A DNA stretch of 40,575 bases from Bacteroidales bacterium (GTDB lineage: Bacteria; Bacteroidota; Bacteroidia; Bacteroidales; JAQUTK01), in contig JAQUTK010000032.1 in assembly GCA_028709785.1 (NCBI GenBank), positions 1-40,575 of the forward strand, in the 5' to 3' direction. Under the pieces are notes generated by a model. It saw only the letters and a list, made by a program, of their open reading frames with translations, had not been told where the DNA came from and did no database searches. This document shows, piece after piece, positions 33,057 to 40,575 of this stretch. The translations under genes and the position numbers were made by a program. Each line of letters begins with the position of its first letter. Position 1 is the stretch's first letter.

Positions 33057-34319
33057 ATGAAAGCATTAATGTTTGGATGGGAATTTCCTCCTCATATTTT
33101 AGGAGGCTTAGGTACTGCCAGCTTCGGATTAACAAGAGGTATGGCCATGCAAAGTGATATGGATATTACGTTTGTTATTCCTAAGCCTTATGGGGATGAA
33201 GATCAGAGTTTTCTGAAGATTATTGGAGCTTGTAATGTCCCGGTAAACTGGAGAGACGTAAACTATGATCAGGTCAAAAGAAAGATAGGCAACACGATGG
33301 CCCCGGAGCTCTATTACAAGTTAAGAGATCATATCTACGCAGACTTCAGTAGTATTTATACGAATGAATTGGGATGTATCGGTTTCTCCGGACGTTATCC
33401 GGATAATTTGCTTGAAGAGATTAATAATTATTCGATATGTGCCGGTGTTATAGCGCGTGCAGCAGATTTTGATGTGATTCATTCACATGACTGGTTAACT
33501 TATCCTGCCGGTATTCATGCAAAGATGGTTACAGGTAAGCCTCTTGTGATTCATGTACACGCAACGGATTTTGATCGAAGCAGGGGAAATGTTAATCCGC
33601 AAGTATTTGCTATCGAAAAGAATGGAATGGATTACGCTGATCATATCATTACTGTTAGTAATCTGACACGTGATATTGTAATCAATAAATATCATGTGGA
33701 TCCAAGAAAGGTTACTACCGTTCATAATGCAGTTGAACCCGTCAGCAAGGAGATTCAGAATATTATTCCCAATAAAAATCCTAAAGAAAAGGTAGTAACT
33801 TTTTTAGGACGTATCACCATGCAAAAAGGACCGGAATACTTTGTAGAAGCTGCAGCCAGAGTGTTGGAGCGCTCAAAGAATATTCGTTTTGTAATGGCAG
33901 GTAGTGGAGATAAAATGGTGGAGATGATTGATCTTGCAGCTCGTCGAAAGATATCGGACAGGTTTCATTTCACCGGTTTTTTAAAAGGCAAACAGGTGTA
34001 TGAGATGCTTAAATCGAGTGATGTCTATGTAATGCCATCTGTTTCTGAACCATTTGGAATATCTCCTCTTGAAGCCATGCAGGTGAGTGTGCCGACCATT
34101 ATTTCCAAACAATCAGGATGTGCAGAGATATTGATGAATGCAATAAAGCTTGATTATTGGGATATAGATGGAATGGCAGATGCCATCTATTCTATATGCA
34201 CCTATCCGGATATGGCTGAGTTTCTTCAGAAGGAAGGAAAAAATGAAGTCGACAATATCAAATGGGAGTATGCTGGAAATCGGGTTCGGGCAATTTATGA
34301 GAAGGTACTGAGATCTTAA
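33057..34319 (+). CDS. GT4-family glycosyltransferase, glycogen synthase-like
   Basis: About 420 residues in the GT-B fold. MFGWEFPPHILGGLGTAS is the N-terminal nucleotide-sugar/acceptor loop of glycogen synthase-like enzymes. VIHSHDWLTYPAG and VIHVHATDFDRS follow. The C-terminal donor site has FLGRITMQKGPEYFVEAA and the E-x7-E motif in SEPFGISPLEAMQ. It probably extends alpha-1,4-glucan from ADP- or UDP-glucose, though GT4 enzymes vary. The frame also has a GTG at 33051; the ATG at 33057 matches relatives that begin MKALMFGWEF. It lies between GH133 and GH57 genes in one operon. Confidence 0.9.
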   Translation: MKALMFGWEFPPHILGGLGTASFGLTRGMAMQSDMDITFVIPKPYGDEDQSFLKIIGACNVPVNWRDVNYDQVKRKIGNTMAPELYYKLRDHIYADFSSIYTNELGCIGFSGRYPDNLLEEINNYSICAGVIARAADFDVIHSHDWLTYPAGIHAKMVTGKPLVIHVHATDFDRSRGNVNPQVFAIEKNGMDYADHIITVSNLTRDIVINKYHVDPRKVTTVHNAVEPVSKEIQNIIPNKNPKEKVVTFLGRITMQKGPEYFVEAAARVLERSKNIRFVMAGSGDKMVEMIDLAARRKISDRFHFTGFLKGKQVYEMLKSSDVYVMPSVSEPFGISPLEAMQVSVPTIISKQSGCAEILMNAIKLDYWDIDGMADAIYSICTYPDMAEFLQKEGKNEVDNIKWEYAGNRVRAIYEKVLRS

Positions 34320-34352
34320 CTATTCATTTTTACAATTATATACTTACATGAT

Positions 34353-35702
34353 ATGAAAACTATTTGTTTCTATTTTCAGATTCATCAACCCTTTCGACTG
34401 AAGAGATATCGTTTCTTTGATATAGGGAAAGATCATTATTATTATGATGATTTTAATAATGAGAATATTATAAGGAGAATAGCAGATCGTTCTTTTGTTC
34501 CGGCCAACCAACTGATGCTTGATATGATTCAAGCGTCGGAAGGTAAATTCAGGTTTGCACTTTCTATCTCGGGTATTGCATTAGAGCAGCTTCAGGTTTA
34601 TGCGCCTGAAGTTATTGATGGATTTAAAGAACTTGCAAAAACAGGATGTGTTGAGTTTCTTGCAGAAACCTATGCGCATTCTCTTGCATCTTTGAAGGAT
34701 ACAGAGGAATTTGTGGAGCAAGTAAAACAACATACAGAGACCATTAAAGAGCTGTTTGGCCAAACTCCGACTGTATTTAGGAATACGGAGTTGTTTTATT
34801 CGGATGAAATTGGATCTGTAGTCTCTTCGCTAGGATATAAAGGAATGATAACTGAAGGAGCGAAGCATCTTTTGGGATGGAAGAGCCCTAATTATTTGTA
34901 TGCATCTTCTTCAAATCCAGAACTTAAACTGTTACTGAGAAACTATAAACTAAGCGATGACATTGCTTTCCGTTTTTCGAATACCCACTGGAATGAATTT
35001 CCGCTGACAGCCGATAAATTTGTTCGCTGGATATCTACAACTCCGGAATCAGAGCAAGTGGTTAACTTATTTATGAATTACGAAACATTTGGCGAACTTC
35101 AAAGTAAAGAATCGGGTATTTTTGAATTTATGAAGGCTTTACCCCGTTTTGCTGAAGAGAGTAAGATCTCCTTTTCTACACCTTCTGAGGTGGTTGGCAA
35201 ACTAAAGTCTGTTGCCGATATTCCGGTTCCCTATCCTGTATCATGGGCAGATGAAGAACGTGATACAACCAATTGGTTGGGTAATCAGTTGCAGAACGCT
35301 GCTTGTTCTAAACTCTACAGTATCAGTGAACGTGTTCGTCTGATTGAAGACTTGCGAATCAAACAAGACTGGATGTACCTGCAGTGTAGTGATCACTTTT
35401 ATTACATGAGTACCAAACATTCTTCCGACGGTTCTATGAGAAACGTCTTCAGTCCGTATGATAGTCCGTATGATGCATTTACCAATTATATGAATGTACT
35501 GGGTGATTTTATTACGCGGGTAGAGGCACAGTATCCTTCTTCCATTGAGAATGATGAATTGAATTCTTTACTCTCGACGATTAAAAACCAGGGTGAAGAG
35601 ATTGTTTCTCTTGAGAAGGAAATAAAGAAAATGAAAGCGTTGAAAAATAAAAAGGCCATTTCTTCGGAGGCGAATCCCAAAAAAACGGCGACTAAGAAGT
35701 AA
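34353..35702 (+). CDS. GH57 alpha-amylase-like protein with Asp-to-Asn catalytic change
   Basis: This 449-residue protein has GH57 signatures: YFQIHQPFR (8-15), FRNTELFYSDEIG with the nucleophile E146, and MNYETFGELQ. In active GH57 enzymes the last motif carries the general acid Asp (commonly DYETFGEH). Here it is N242, codon AAT, and the following His is Leu. So one catalytic residue is replaced, which may leave it inactive or altered. Such amylase-like GH57 proteins are known in Bacteroidetes. A lysine-rich coiled tail follows (residues 395-449, LEKEIKKMKALKNKKA). It is the last gene of the glycogen operon and ends at a terminator. It may bind or process alpha-glucan with its neighbours. 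Confidence 0.88.
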   Translation: MKTICFYFQIHQPFRLKRYRFFDIGKDHYYYDDFNNENIIRRIADRSFVPANQLMLDMIQASEGKFRFALSISGIALEQLQVYAPEVIDGFKELAKTGCVEFLAETYAHSLASLKDTEEFVEQVKQHTETIKELFGQTPTVFRNTELFYSDEIGSVVSSLGYKGMITEGAKHLLGWKSPNYLYASSSNPELKLLLRNYKLSDDIAFRFSNTHWNEFPLTADKFVRWISTTPESEQVVNLFMNYETFGELQSKESGIFEFMKALPRFAEESKISFSTPSEVVGKLKSVADIPVPYPVSWADEERDTTNWLGNQLQNAACSKLYSISERVRLIEDLRIKQDWMYLQCSDHFYYMSTKHSSDGSMRNVFSPYDSPYDAFTNYMNVLGDFITRVEAQYPSSIENDELNSLLSTIKNQGEEIVSLEKEIKKMKALKNKKAISSEANPKKTATKK

Positions 35703-35724
35703 TATTTACGTATGAAATTGTGAG

Positions 35725-35757
35725 ACGAGGATTTTTATAAAAAGATCCTCGTTTTTT
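35725..35757 (+). terminator. Terminator of the glycogen operon
   Basis: ACGAGGATTTTT pairs with AAAAAGATCCTCGT, with one bulged G, around a short loop, followed by six T. It lies 22 bases past the GH57 stop and just before the convergent cls gene. Confidence 0.85.
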
Positions 35758-35759
35758 CG

Positions 35760-37196
35760 TTAGAGCATCGGACTGAAAAGTCTGCAGAAAGACTCTTTGC
35801 ACCTTTCAGTCAAAGGGCGTTTTATCCATTCTTTCAGACGGATGCGCATACATTCCTGTTGGTCATTCAAGAAGATTCGCTTCAACTCTTTGGCGGTATT
35901 CTCATCGTACATAAAAGCGTTGATTTCAAAATTGTGCTCAAAGCTTCTGAAATCCATGTTTGTTGATCCTATTGTTGAGAAATAATCATCCCACACCACT
36001 GCTTTTGAGTGTAGAAAACCTTTCTTATAGAAATAGACTTTCACTCCAGCTTCCATGATCTCTTTTATGAACGAGCGCGATGCACTTCTGACCATCGGGA
36101 CGTCGGCCTCTTCCGGAAGCATAAGTCTGATGTCAACATCGGCAAGGGCACATGCTTTGAATGCTTGCATGATGCTTTCTGTCGGAAGGAAATAGGGCGT
36201 TTGAATATAAATATATTCTTTGGCGTTAGTGAGTGCAAACAAGATGGCTTGCATGATATTGTGCCAATGATCTGTTGGTCCGGAAGTTGCGATCTGTATG
36301 GCGACATCTCCAAAATCACTGATTTCCGGGAAATAGTCACGGGAAGAGACCAATGTCTGATCAACAAAAAACCAATCCAAAAGAAACGAAGATTGAAGTC
36401 CGTAAACAGCCCGACCGGTAATCTTCATGTGGGTATCTCTCCACTTACCCCATTTTAATCCCTGGATATATCTGTCCGCGATATTCATACCACCAATAAA
36501 GCCTATGTAACCATCGATAACAACCACCTTACGATGATTTCTGTAGTTTATTTTATTCGCAAAGAGAGGGAAACGAACTTTCAGGAAGCCTCTAACCTCG
36601 ATGCCTTCATCTTTCATCCGCTCATAAAATTCTTTGTTGACTTTCCAGCAGGCAGCATCATCATAGATTACCCTTACTTTTACTCCTTCTTTTGTTTTTT
36701 GCGCTAGAAGATTGAGGAGTTGATTTCCTATCTGATCATCTTCAATTTTAAAATACTGCAGATGAATATGATGTCTGGCAATTTTTATTGATTCAAATAA
36801 TGCTGCCATTTTCTCTTCACCAGATGTATATATTTCAACCTTGTTTCCTGCAAACGGAAGAGCATGATTGTTTCCCTGGAGTAATTGAATAAAATGATGT
36901 GCTTTCTCTTCTATCCGATCCAGTTCGCTGCTATCAAACTTTTCAAACATCCGGTCTTTCACTTGGTGGTCGATTCGCTTTGATATCATTCGTTTTTTTC
37001 GGATGTCCTGGCCAAAGAAGAAATATAGGATAAGGCCAGCAAATGGAAGAAAATAGATGACAATAACCCATGAAATAGTTTTTATTGGGTTCTTGTTTTC
37101 CATGATAATAACAAAGATGGCACCAATGATAGAAATCCATAGCACGATGTTGCCCAAGATCGGGAGTAGTGTTTGAATGGTAGCTTCAATGTTCAT
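35760..37196 (-). CDS. cls: Cardiolipin synthase, phospholipase D type
   Basis: About 478 residues. Two N-terminal membrane helices (PILGNIVLWISIIGAIFVII and IVIYFLPFAGLILYFFFG) precede two HKD motifs: NHRKVVVIDG (H221, K223, D228) and HSKAVVWDD (H396, K398). It joins two phosphatidylglycerols into cardiolipin at the inner membrane. The open frame extends upstream to a TTG at 37244, but a TACCTTTG -7 box covers 37242-37249, so the ATG at 37196 (MNIEATIQTLLPIL) is the start. It is a single gene, convergent with the glycogen operon. Confidence 0.95.
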   Translation of the reverse strand: MNIEATIQTLLPILGNIVLWISIIGAIFVIIMENKNPIKTISWVIVIYFLPFAGLILYFFFGQDIRKKRMISKRIDHQVKDRMFEKFDSSELDRIEEKAHHFIQLLQGNNHALPFAGNKVEIYTSGEEKMAALFESIKIARHHIHLQYFKIEDDQIGNQLLNLLAQKTKEGVKVRVIYDDAACWKVNKEFYERMKDEGIEVRGFLKVRFPLFANKINYRNHRKVVVIDGYIGFIGGMNIADRYIQGLKWGKWRDTHMKITGRAVYGLQSSFLLDWFFVDQTLVSSRDYFPEISDFGDVAIQIATSGPTDHWHNIMQAILFALTNAKEYIYIQTPYFLPTESIMQAFKACALADVDIRLMLPEEADVPMVRSASRSFIKEIMEAGVKVYFYKKGFLHSKAVVWDDYFSTIGSTNMDFRSFEHNFEINAFMYDENTAKELKRIFLNDQQECMRIRLKEWIKRPLTERCKESFCRLFSPML

Positions 37197-37241
37197 CTGA
37201 TCTTTTTCTTTTGAAATATATCTTCTTAGTATAGATACCTC

Positions 37242-37249
37242 CAAAGGTA
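37242..37249 (-). promoter_or_regulatory. -7 promoter box of cls
   Basis: The minus strand reads TACCTTTG, an exact match, with a leader of about 40 bases. It decides the cls start codon. No clear -33 box. Confidence 0.55.
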
Positions 37250-37492
37250 TTAAAATTTTCAGAAAACCTTTTATTCATCCACCCTTTTCGATCAAAACCT
37301 TTATCTTTGTAAGAAAGGAGTGAAGAATAATCTCTCGAAATAAGGTAGGTCATATTATTATTTATGTCTGAAAACTGGAGATAATGTACTCTTTTTCTTG
37401 TTGTCTCTTGCAAATTTCGGGTATGAAAGCGAGTATTTATGGATAAAAACGAATGATCTTTCAAAAACATATTGTACAACATGTTTTTAAAC

Positions 37493-37523
37493 TTGCACAG
37501 AACGAAAAAAAGAGCAACCTTTG
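37493..37523 (+). promoter_or_regulatory. Possible promoter of a small RNA
   Basis: TTG (37493-37495), 20 bases, AACCTTTG (37516-37523), one mismatch from TACCTTTG, followed by CGACC as at many Bacteroidetes start sites. No coding frame follows. Confidence 0.4.
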
Positions 37524-37529
37524 CGACCG

Positions 37530-37616
37530 TTAACCTGAAAACAATCTTTTTTACCTTAATAAAACTGATACCTATTGAAGACGTAAAAAGGGGGCATTGA
37601 GAAATGTTCCCTTTTT
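37530..37616 (+). ncRNA. Candidate small RNA of about 87 bases
   Basis: The segment runs from the predicted start site to a strong terminator hairpin and has no convincing reading frame. It lies in the 650-base gap 37197-37846, which otherwise holds the cls promoter, a lone TATCTTTG (37302-37309) on the plus strand and AT-rich sequence. It could be nothing more than a chance promoter match ahead of the surface operon's terminator. Confidence 0.3.
37585..37616. terminator. Bidirectional terminator in the cls-surface operon gap
   Basis: AAAAAGGGGGCATT (37585-37598) and AATGTTCCCTTTTT (37603-37616) pair over 14 positions, two of them G-U in the plus-strand RNA, around GAGA. It may end the surface-protein operon on the minus strand or a plus-strand small RNA. 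Confidence 0.75.
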
Positions 37617-37846
37617 AAATATATACCGTTTTTCCCAACAAACAGCTCTTCTGTAATGTTTCTCCATCCTGAAATTCAATTTCTCATGAAGAACGAGAAA
37701 GAAATATGTGTATTCTGTTTTATACATCAGAAAACAACAGACATCTCTTTCTGTAAAACAGCAAAAGGCATCAGACCTGAAATGTAAAATCCCAGTATAA
37801 ACAGAAAATGATTGTTGTGATGAAAAGACTCTGTGGTAGAGCTGGT

Positions 37847-38107
37847 TTATGATTTTTTTCTTTTGTATTCGGAATAACACATACCCAACAGTCCCATTAT
37901 GAGTATTCCGTCCCCGATTGGAGTTGCGGGTTCTTCAACTGTATTATCCGGAATTCCGGCGATAGATCTTTCTCCACTACTATTTCCAACTTCAAACCAA
38001 TAGGTTCCACTGCTTTCATTTTCTGCGCTATTGAGTGCGGTGGTGGCTTCGAAAAAGCTATCTAGTAGCAGCATGCATGAGAGTGCCGATATCTTAAGTA
38101 TATGCAT
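37847..38107 (-). CDS. Small exported protein with PIGDG-membrane-basic tail
   Basis: This 86-residue protein begins with a signal-like hydrophobic stretch (ILKISALSCMLLLDSFF). A polar middle follows (about 25-60). It ends in TPIGDG (62-67), a hydrophobic segment ILIMGLLGMCY and a basic end KRKKS. That three-part tail resembles sorting signals of the PEP-CTERM/LPXTG kind in layout, and similar P-x-G-x-G tails occur on small Bacteroidales proteins next to large surface proteins. It starts four bases after the large surface-protein gene, so the two are co-transcribed and probably work together. Function unknown. No exosortase or sortase gene is in the window. Confidence 0.75.
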   Translation of the reverse strand: MHILKISALSCMLLLDSFFEATTALNSAENESSGTYWFEVGNSSGERSIAGIPDNTVEEPATPIGDGILIMGLLGMCYSEYKRKKS

Positions 38108-38111
38108 TATC

Positions 38112-40361
38112 TTATATGTTTTTGATGATTAGTTTATAGGTATTTGTCTGTTTTTCATCCTTTAAGGTGACGATTATTAATCCGGAGACTCCTTGTAATG
38201 GAAGATTGAATTCTGATGAAATATTGCCGTCGAACAGGTTTCTTCCTTGCGCATCAGCTACGTGAAGTTTTATGCTCTTGCCAGAGTTTGTGATATGCAG
38301 TGATTCATTTTGGATAGACAGGTCATACTCTTTATTCATTTTAAGATTCTCTGTTGTTGTTTCAGGATAACCTTTGATTTTTAGCTGAAAACGATGATCA
38401 TCACTCTGCTCAGCAACAAAAGAAATCTCTTTATTGCTGAGCAGATCATAGCTGGTGTTGGTTTGCAGGTCAATTAATATCAATTCTTTCAGTACACTCG
38501 CCCCTTCCGAAGAAATAGTGTATTCCCCTTCTCCCGGACAATAAACAGTAAGAGGGATGATAGTGTCTATGCTCAATGGCAGTGTGTTTACTGCCACCTC
38601 GATTCCGTTTGCATCCGATGAAATTTGTGGCATCTCTTTGTCGAGACTGCTGAGTTTGTACGCATCTTCACTTTGAGAGAAAGAACTTTTCCCATTTTCA
38701 GTAAGTTGAAAAACTGTCTTGTCGGCTCTACTCTCGTTCTCGTTTGATTTGATTGTTAGCGTGATGCATTTTTTTTCTTGTTCAGCGATACTCTTTGAGC
38801 CAGTGTCTGTAGCTGTCGTAAAACACATCTCTCCATGTTCAGTTGCTTTTACGAAGAATGCTTCGAATGGTTTGAAGGGCAACTTGTTTTCCGCCATATT
38901 GAAGACATCGTACGTATGCGTTTCCTGATTGTAATAGTATGCGAACGGAGTCAACCCAATGAGAGACGGTTTGCCGTTCAGTTGCAGGTTGTTAAGCAAT
39001 GGATTGCCGGTAAGCACCCATCCGGTGTGAACAGACTCCGGGTTATTGTCATGAATATAGCAGGAGGTGCTGATTGTCTCGCTACAACCAAACGTCGTGC
39101 TGGAAGAGCTCTCGAAGCAGATTTCTTGGGTATCCGAAGTTGCGTCAATCGCAATCAGATATCCTTTGTTCTTTTCGAAGAGTATGGTTGATTGATCAGT
39201 AGGAGAGGGTGTTACAACCCAATTGCCGGTGCTTCTTCCACTGGTTGCTCTCTTTTCGCTATCGTATGACTTAATATAAAGGTGGTTGCCAGCTTCTGTT
39301 GTTGTTTCATCTCCAATATCAAAAGACTTTATGCCGCTTGCGCAGACATCAAAAGGAAAACTTATAAAATACCACTTCCCTTTTTCCGGAAGTGTTTTCG
39401 TAATGCTCACTTTATCCGTCACACTTAAGGTTCCTCCATCGCGTACAATTTCAGAAGTACCGTATGTGTCATCCGAATATAAGTCAAGTTTCCTGACAGA
39501 TAAAGCCGATCCGGGTGTCAGGTTTAAAAATTTTCCCGGAGCAACTTGAACTTCTCCTGCGCTTTGAGCTGAGTTGAGTGTGGTGTTGTGATTTAGAACA
39601 AAGTTCTCATACTTTTGCGGTATCCCCAATGACCAGATGGTTGGGTCAGTAAGAGCTCCATCCTGTTTTGTTGCATTGAGTACCTCCTTTACGATCAGGT
39701 TGTCCAAGGAGATGCGGCTCTGACTCGAAACATTTTTTTTATTACAGTAATAGGACCAACGCAACTGGTATGCAGGTGAGAATGTATTTGATGGAGATGA
39801 ATACCATTTCTCATTTGTCTGTTCAAGAGTATAATGGGTATTTTGCTCCAAGCCGGGAGTGCGAGAACAGGTATATTTACATGTATAGTCTGTAGTTGCA
39901 CCCATCTCTAAGCCTTCGTATTGCATCTGCATAGAATTTGTAGAAGAAGCTCGTGCCAGCACTGTTCTGCATGACCATGCAATGGAAAGTTTACGCACTC
40001 CCATTGGATTTATGGAATCTAAAATGAATCCACCATATGCATGTGCACCTGAATTTCCCAAATAACTAATGCCGGCACTACTATCCGTATTCTCATTTCT
40101 CCATCCCTCTGTTTCGATAGTTGTAGAATTTGTGATGTTATCATAGATAAACAGAGGATCTGTTGATGCCTTGTTGCAAGGGAAAGATATATTTGATTTA
40201 CTATCAACTCGGAATACTTTAATCCCGGCCGGAGGCAATCCTTCCGTTTTGTTCTTTTCCATCTTGTAGAGTACTCGTGTTGTTGGGAGCATCCCATTTT
40301 GACCCAATAAAAACGGGCAGCATATGACGCATGCTACCCCAATAAGGAGAATTTCTTTCAT
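38112..40361 (-). CDS. Large surface/secreted protein with type IX-like C-terminal domain
   Basis: This 749-residue protein has a signal peptide (IGVACVICCPFLLG, cut near LGQ). Residues 25-260 look like a beta-sandwich domain of the carbohydrate- or ligand-binding kind. A middle repeat-poor beta region includes GKWYFISFPFDV (near 345) and WVLTGNPLLNNLQLNGK (near 465), common in Bacteroidetes surface proteins. The last 75 or so residues (LHVADAQGRNLFDGN, GVSGLIIVTLKD, TYKLIIKNI) match the type A sorting domain pattern of the type IX secretion system. I do not recognise an enzyme domain. The 86-residue gene follows four bases on. A promoter is visible upstream. Confidence 0.82.
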   Translation of the reverse strand: MKEILLIGVACVICCPFLLGQNGMLPTTRVLYKMEKNKTEGLPPAGIKVFRVDSKSNISFPCNKASTDPLFIYDNITNSTTIETEGWRNENTDSSAGISYLGNSGAHAYGGFILDSINPMGVRKLSIAWSCRTVLARASSTNSMQMQYEGLEMGATTDYTCKYTCSRTPGLEQNTHYTLEQTNEKWYSSPSNTFSPAYQLRWSYYCNKKNVSSQSRISLDNLIVKEVLNATKQDGALTDPTIWSLGIPQKYENFVLNHNTTLNSAQSAGEVQVAPGKFLNLTPGSALSVRKLDLYSDDTYGTSEIVRDGGTLSVTDKVSITKTLPEKGKWYFISFPFDVCASGIKSFDIGDETTTEAGNHLYIKSYDSEKRATSGRSTGNWVVTPSPTDQSTILFEKNKGYLIAIDATSDTQEICFESSSSTTFGCSETISTSCYIHDNNPESVHTGWVLTGNPLLNNLQLNGKPSLIGLTPFAYYYNQETHTYDVFNMAENKLPFKPFEAFFVKATEHGEMCFTTATDTGSKSIAEQEKKCITLTIKSNENESRADKTVFQLTENGKSSFSQSEDAYKLSSLDKEMPQISSDANGIEVAVNTLPLSIDTIIPLTVYCPGEGEYTISSEGASVLKELILIDLQTNTSYDLLSNKEISFVAEQSDDHRFQLKIKGYPETTTENLKMNKEYDLSIQNESLHITNSGKSIKLHVADAQGRNLFDGNISSEFNLPLQGVSGLIIVTLKDEKQTNTYKLIIKNI

Positions 40362-40438
40362 GGTATATTATATGTATTAGATAATATAGTTCCTAAGCAA
40401 ATTAACTAGTTTTACAATTGAAATAAATCTTATGTCTG

Positions 40439-40470
40439 CAAATGTACCAAGATTTATTCGGATAAAGCAA
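40439..40470 (-). promoter_or_regulatory. Promoter of the surface-protein operon
   Basis: On the minus strand TTG (40470-40468), 21 bases, TACATTTG (40446-40439), an exact -7 box. The leader would be about 75 bases. Upstream to the window end (40575) is AT-rich with nothing else recognised. Confidence 0.65.
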
Positions 40471-40575
40471 TTATTAATCACAAAAAAGCAAATAATCATA
40501 ATATAAATGCCTAAAAGAGCCATAATAGAGTTGAATACTTGTGGTTCCAATCTTTTTTTGTTGTTTTATATATGA

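Noticed and set aside
37302..37309. TATCTTTG on the plus strand upstream of cls
   Set aside because: No -33 box and no gene or terminator close by; not called as a promoter.
37186..37482. 98-codon minus-strand open frame upstream of cls
   Set aside because: It overlaps the cls start and promoter and has a composition typical of AT-rich non-coding sequence.
37658..37789. 43-codon plus-strand frame (MFLHPEIQFL...)
   Set aside because: No promoter, no start-region signal and no recognisable pattern; left as non-coding.
37572..37880. 102-codon minus-strand open frame
   Set aside because: It crosses the strong terminator and overlaps the end of the small exported protein gene; no protein pattern.

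Overview
The window reads as a chromosomal segment of a Bacteroidales bacterium, most like Bacteroides or Parabacteroides. The grounds are many promoters of the Bacteroidetes primary-sigma type (TTTG, 19-21 bases, TAnnTTTG), A-rich start regions without clear Shine-Dalgarno sequences, a tig-clpP-clpX-recQ block, a GH133-GT4-GH57 glycogen cluster, FucP-type sugar transport and a type IX-secretion-like surface protein. Most of it is ordinary, densely packed chromosome; one AT-rich accessory stretch lies beside a tRNA-Lys gene.

Layout. 1-4.7 kb, minus strand: an AraC/GyrI-like regulator, then a three-gene operon (L-galactose dehydrogenase, FucP-like permease, zinc L-galactonate-type dehydrogenase) that matches the Bacteroides L-galactose pathway but has no lactonase. 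4.9-7.5 kb: a secreted GH51 arabinofuranosidase with an N-terminal GH43-like piece. 7.6-10.6 kb: a cobalamin riboswitch leading into nrdD-nrdG, the anaerobic ribonucleotide reductase and its activase. 10.7-13.0 kb, minus strand: a GH53 endo-galactanase and a type I asparaginase.

13.1-17.2 kb is the accessory stretch: an archaeal-type ATPase behind a palindromic operator; a 69-residue basic protein whose reading frame contains a complete intrinsic terminator; a 172-base nested inverted repeat; a GNAT acetyltransferase; and a Fic protein behind a second palindromic operator. It ends at tRNA-Lys(UUU), on the 3' side of that gene. The small basic gene is the best candidate for something undescribed. 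A terminator before the stop codon, a basic core and a hydrophobic tail are the layout of the tmRNA-controlled ribosome-rescue factors ArfA and BrfA.

17.6-31 kb is housekeeping: PBP4-type carboxypeptidase, a conserved unknown, RsmI, a coiled-coil lipoprotein, MlaF/MlaE lipid ABC transporter parts (no MCE protein), LptB, a CPBP protease, an RRM RNA-binding protein, trigger factor, ClpP, ClpX and RecQ. 31-35.7 kb is a glycogen/alpha-glucan operon whose GH57 member has Asn where the catalytic Asp is expected. 35.8-37.2 kb holds cardiolipin synthase. After a 650-base gap with a possible small RNA, 37.8-40.4 kb encodes a large surface protein with a type IX-like C-terminal domain and a small partner ending in a PIGDG-membrane-basic tail. 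No insertion sequence, integrase or CRISPR array was seen. Promoter positions were used to correct several start codons.
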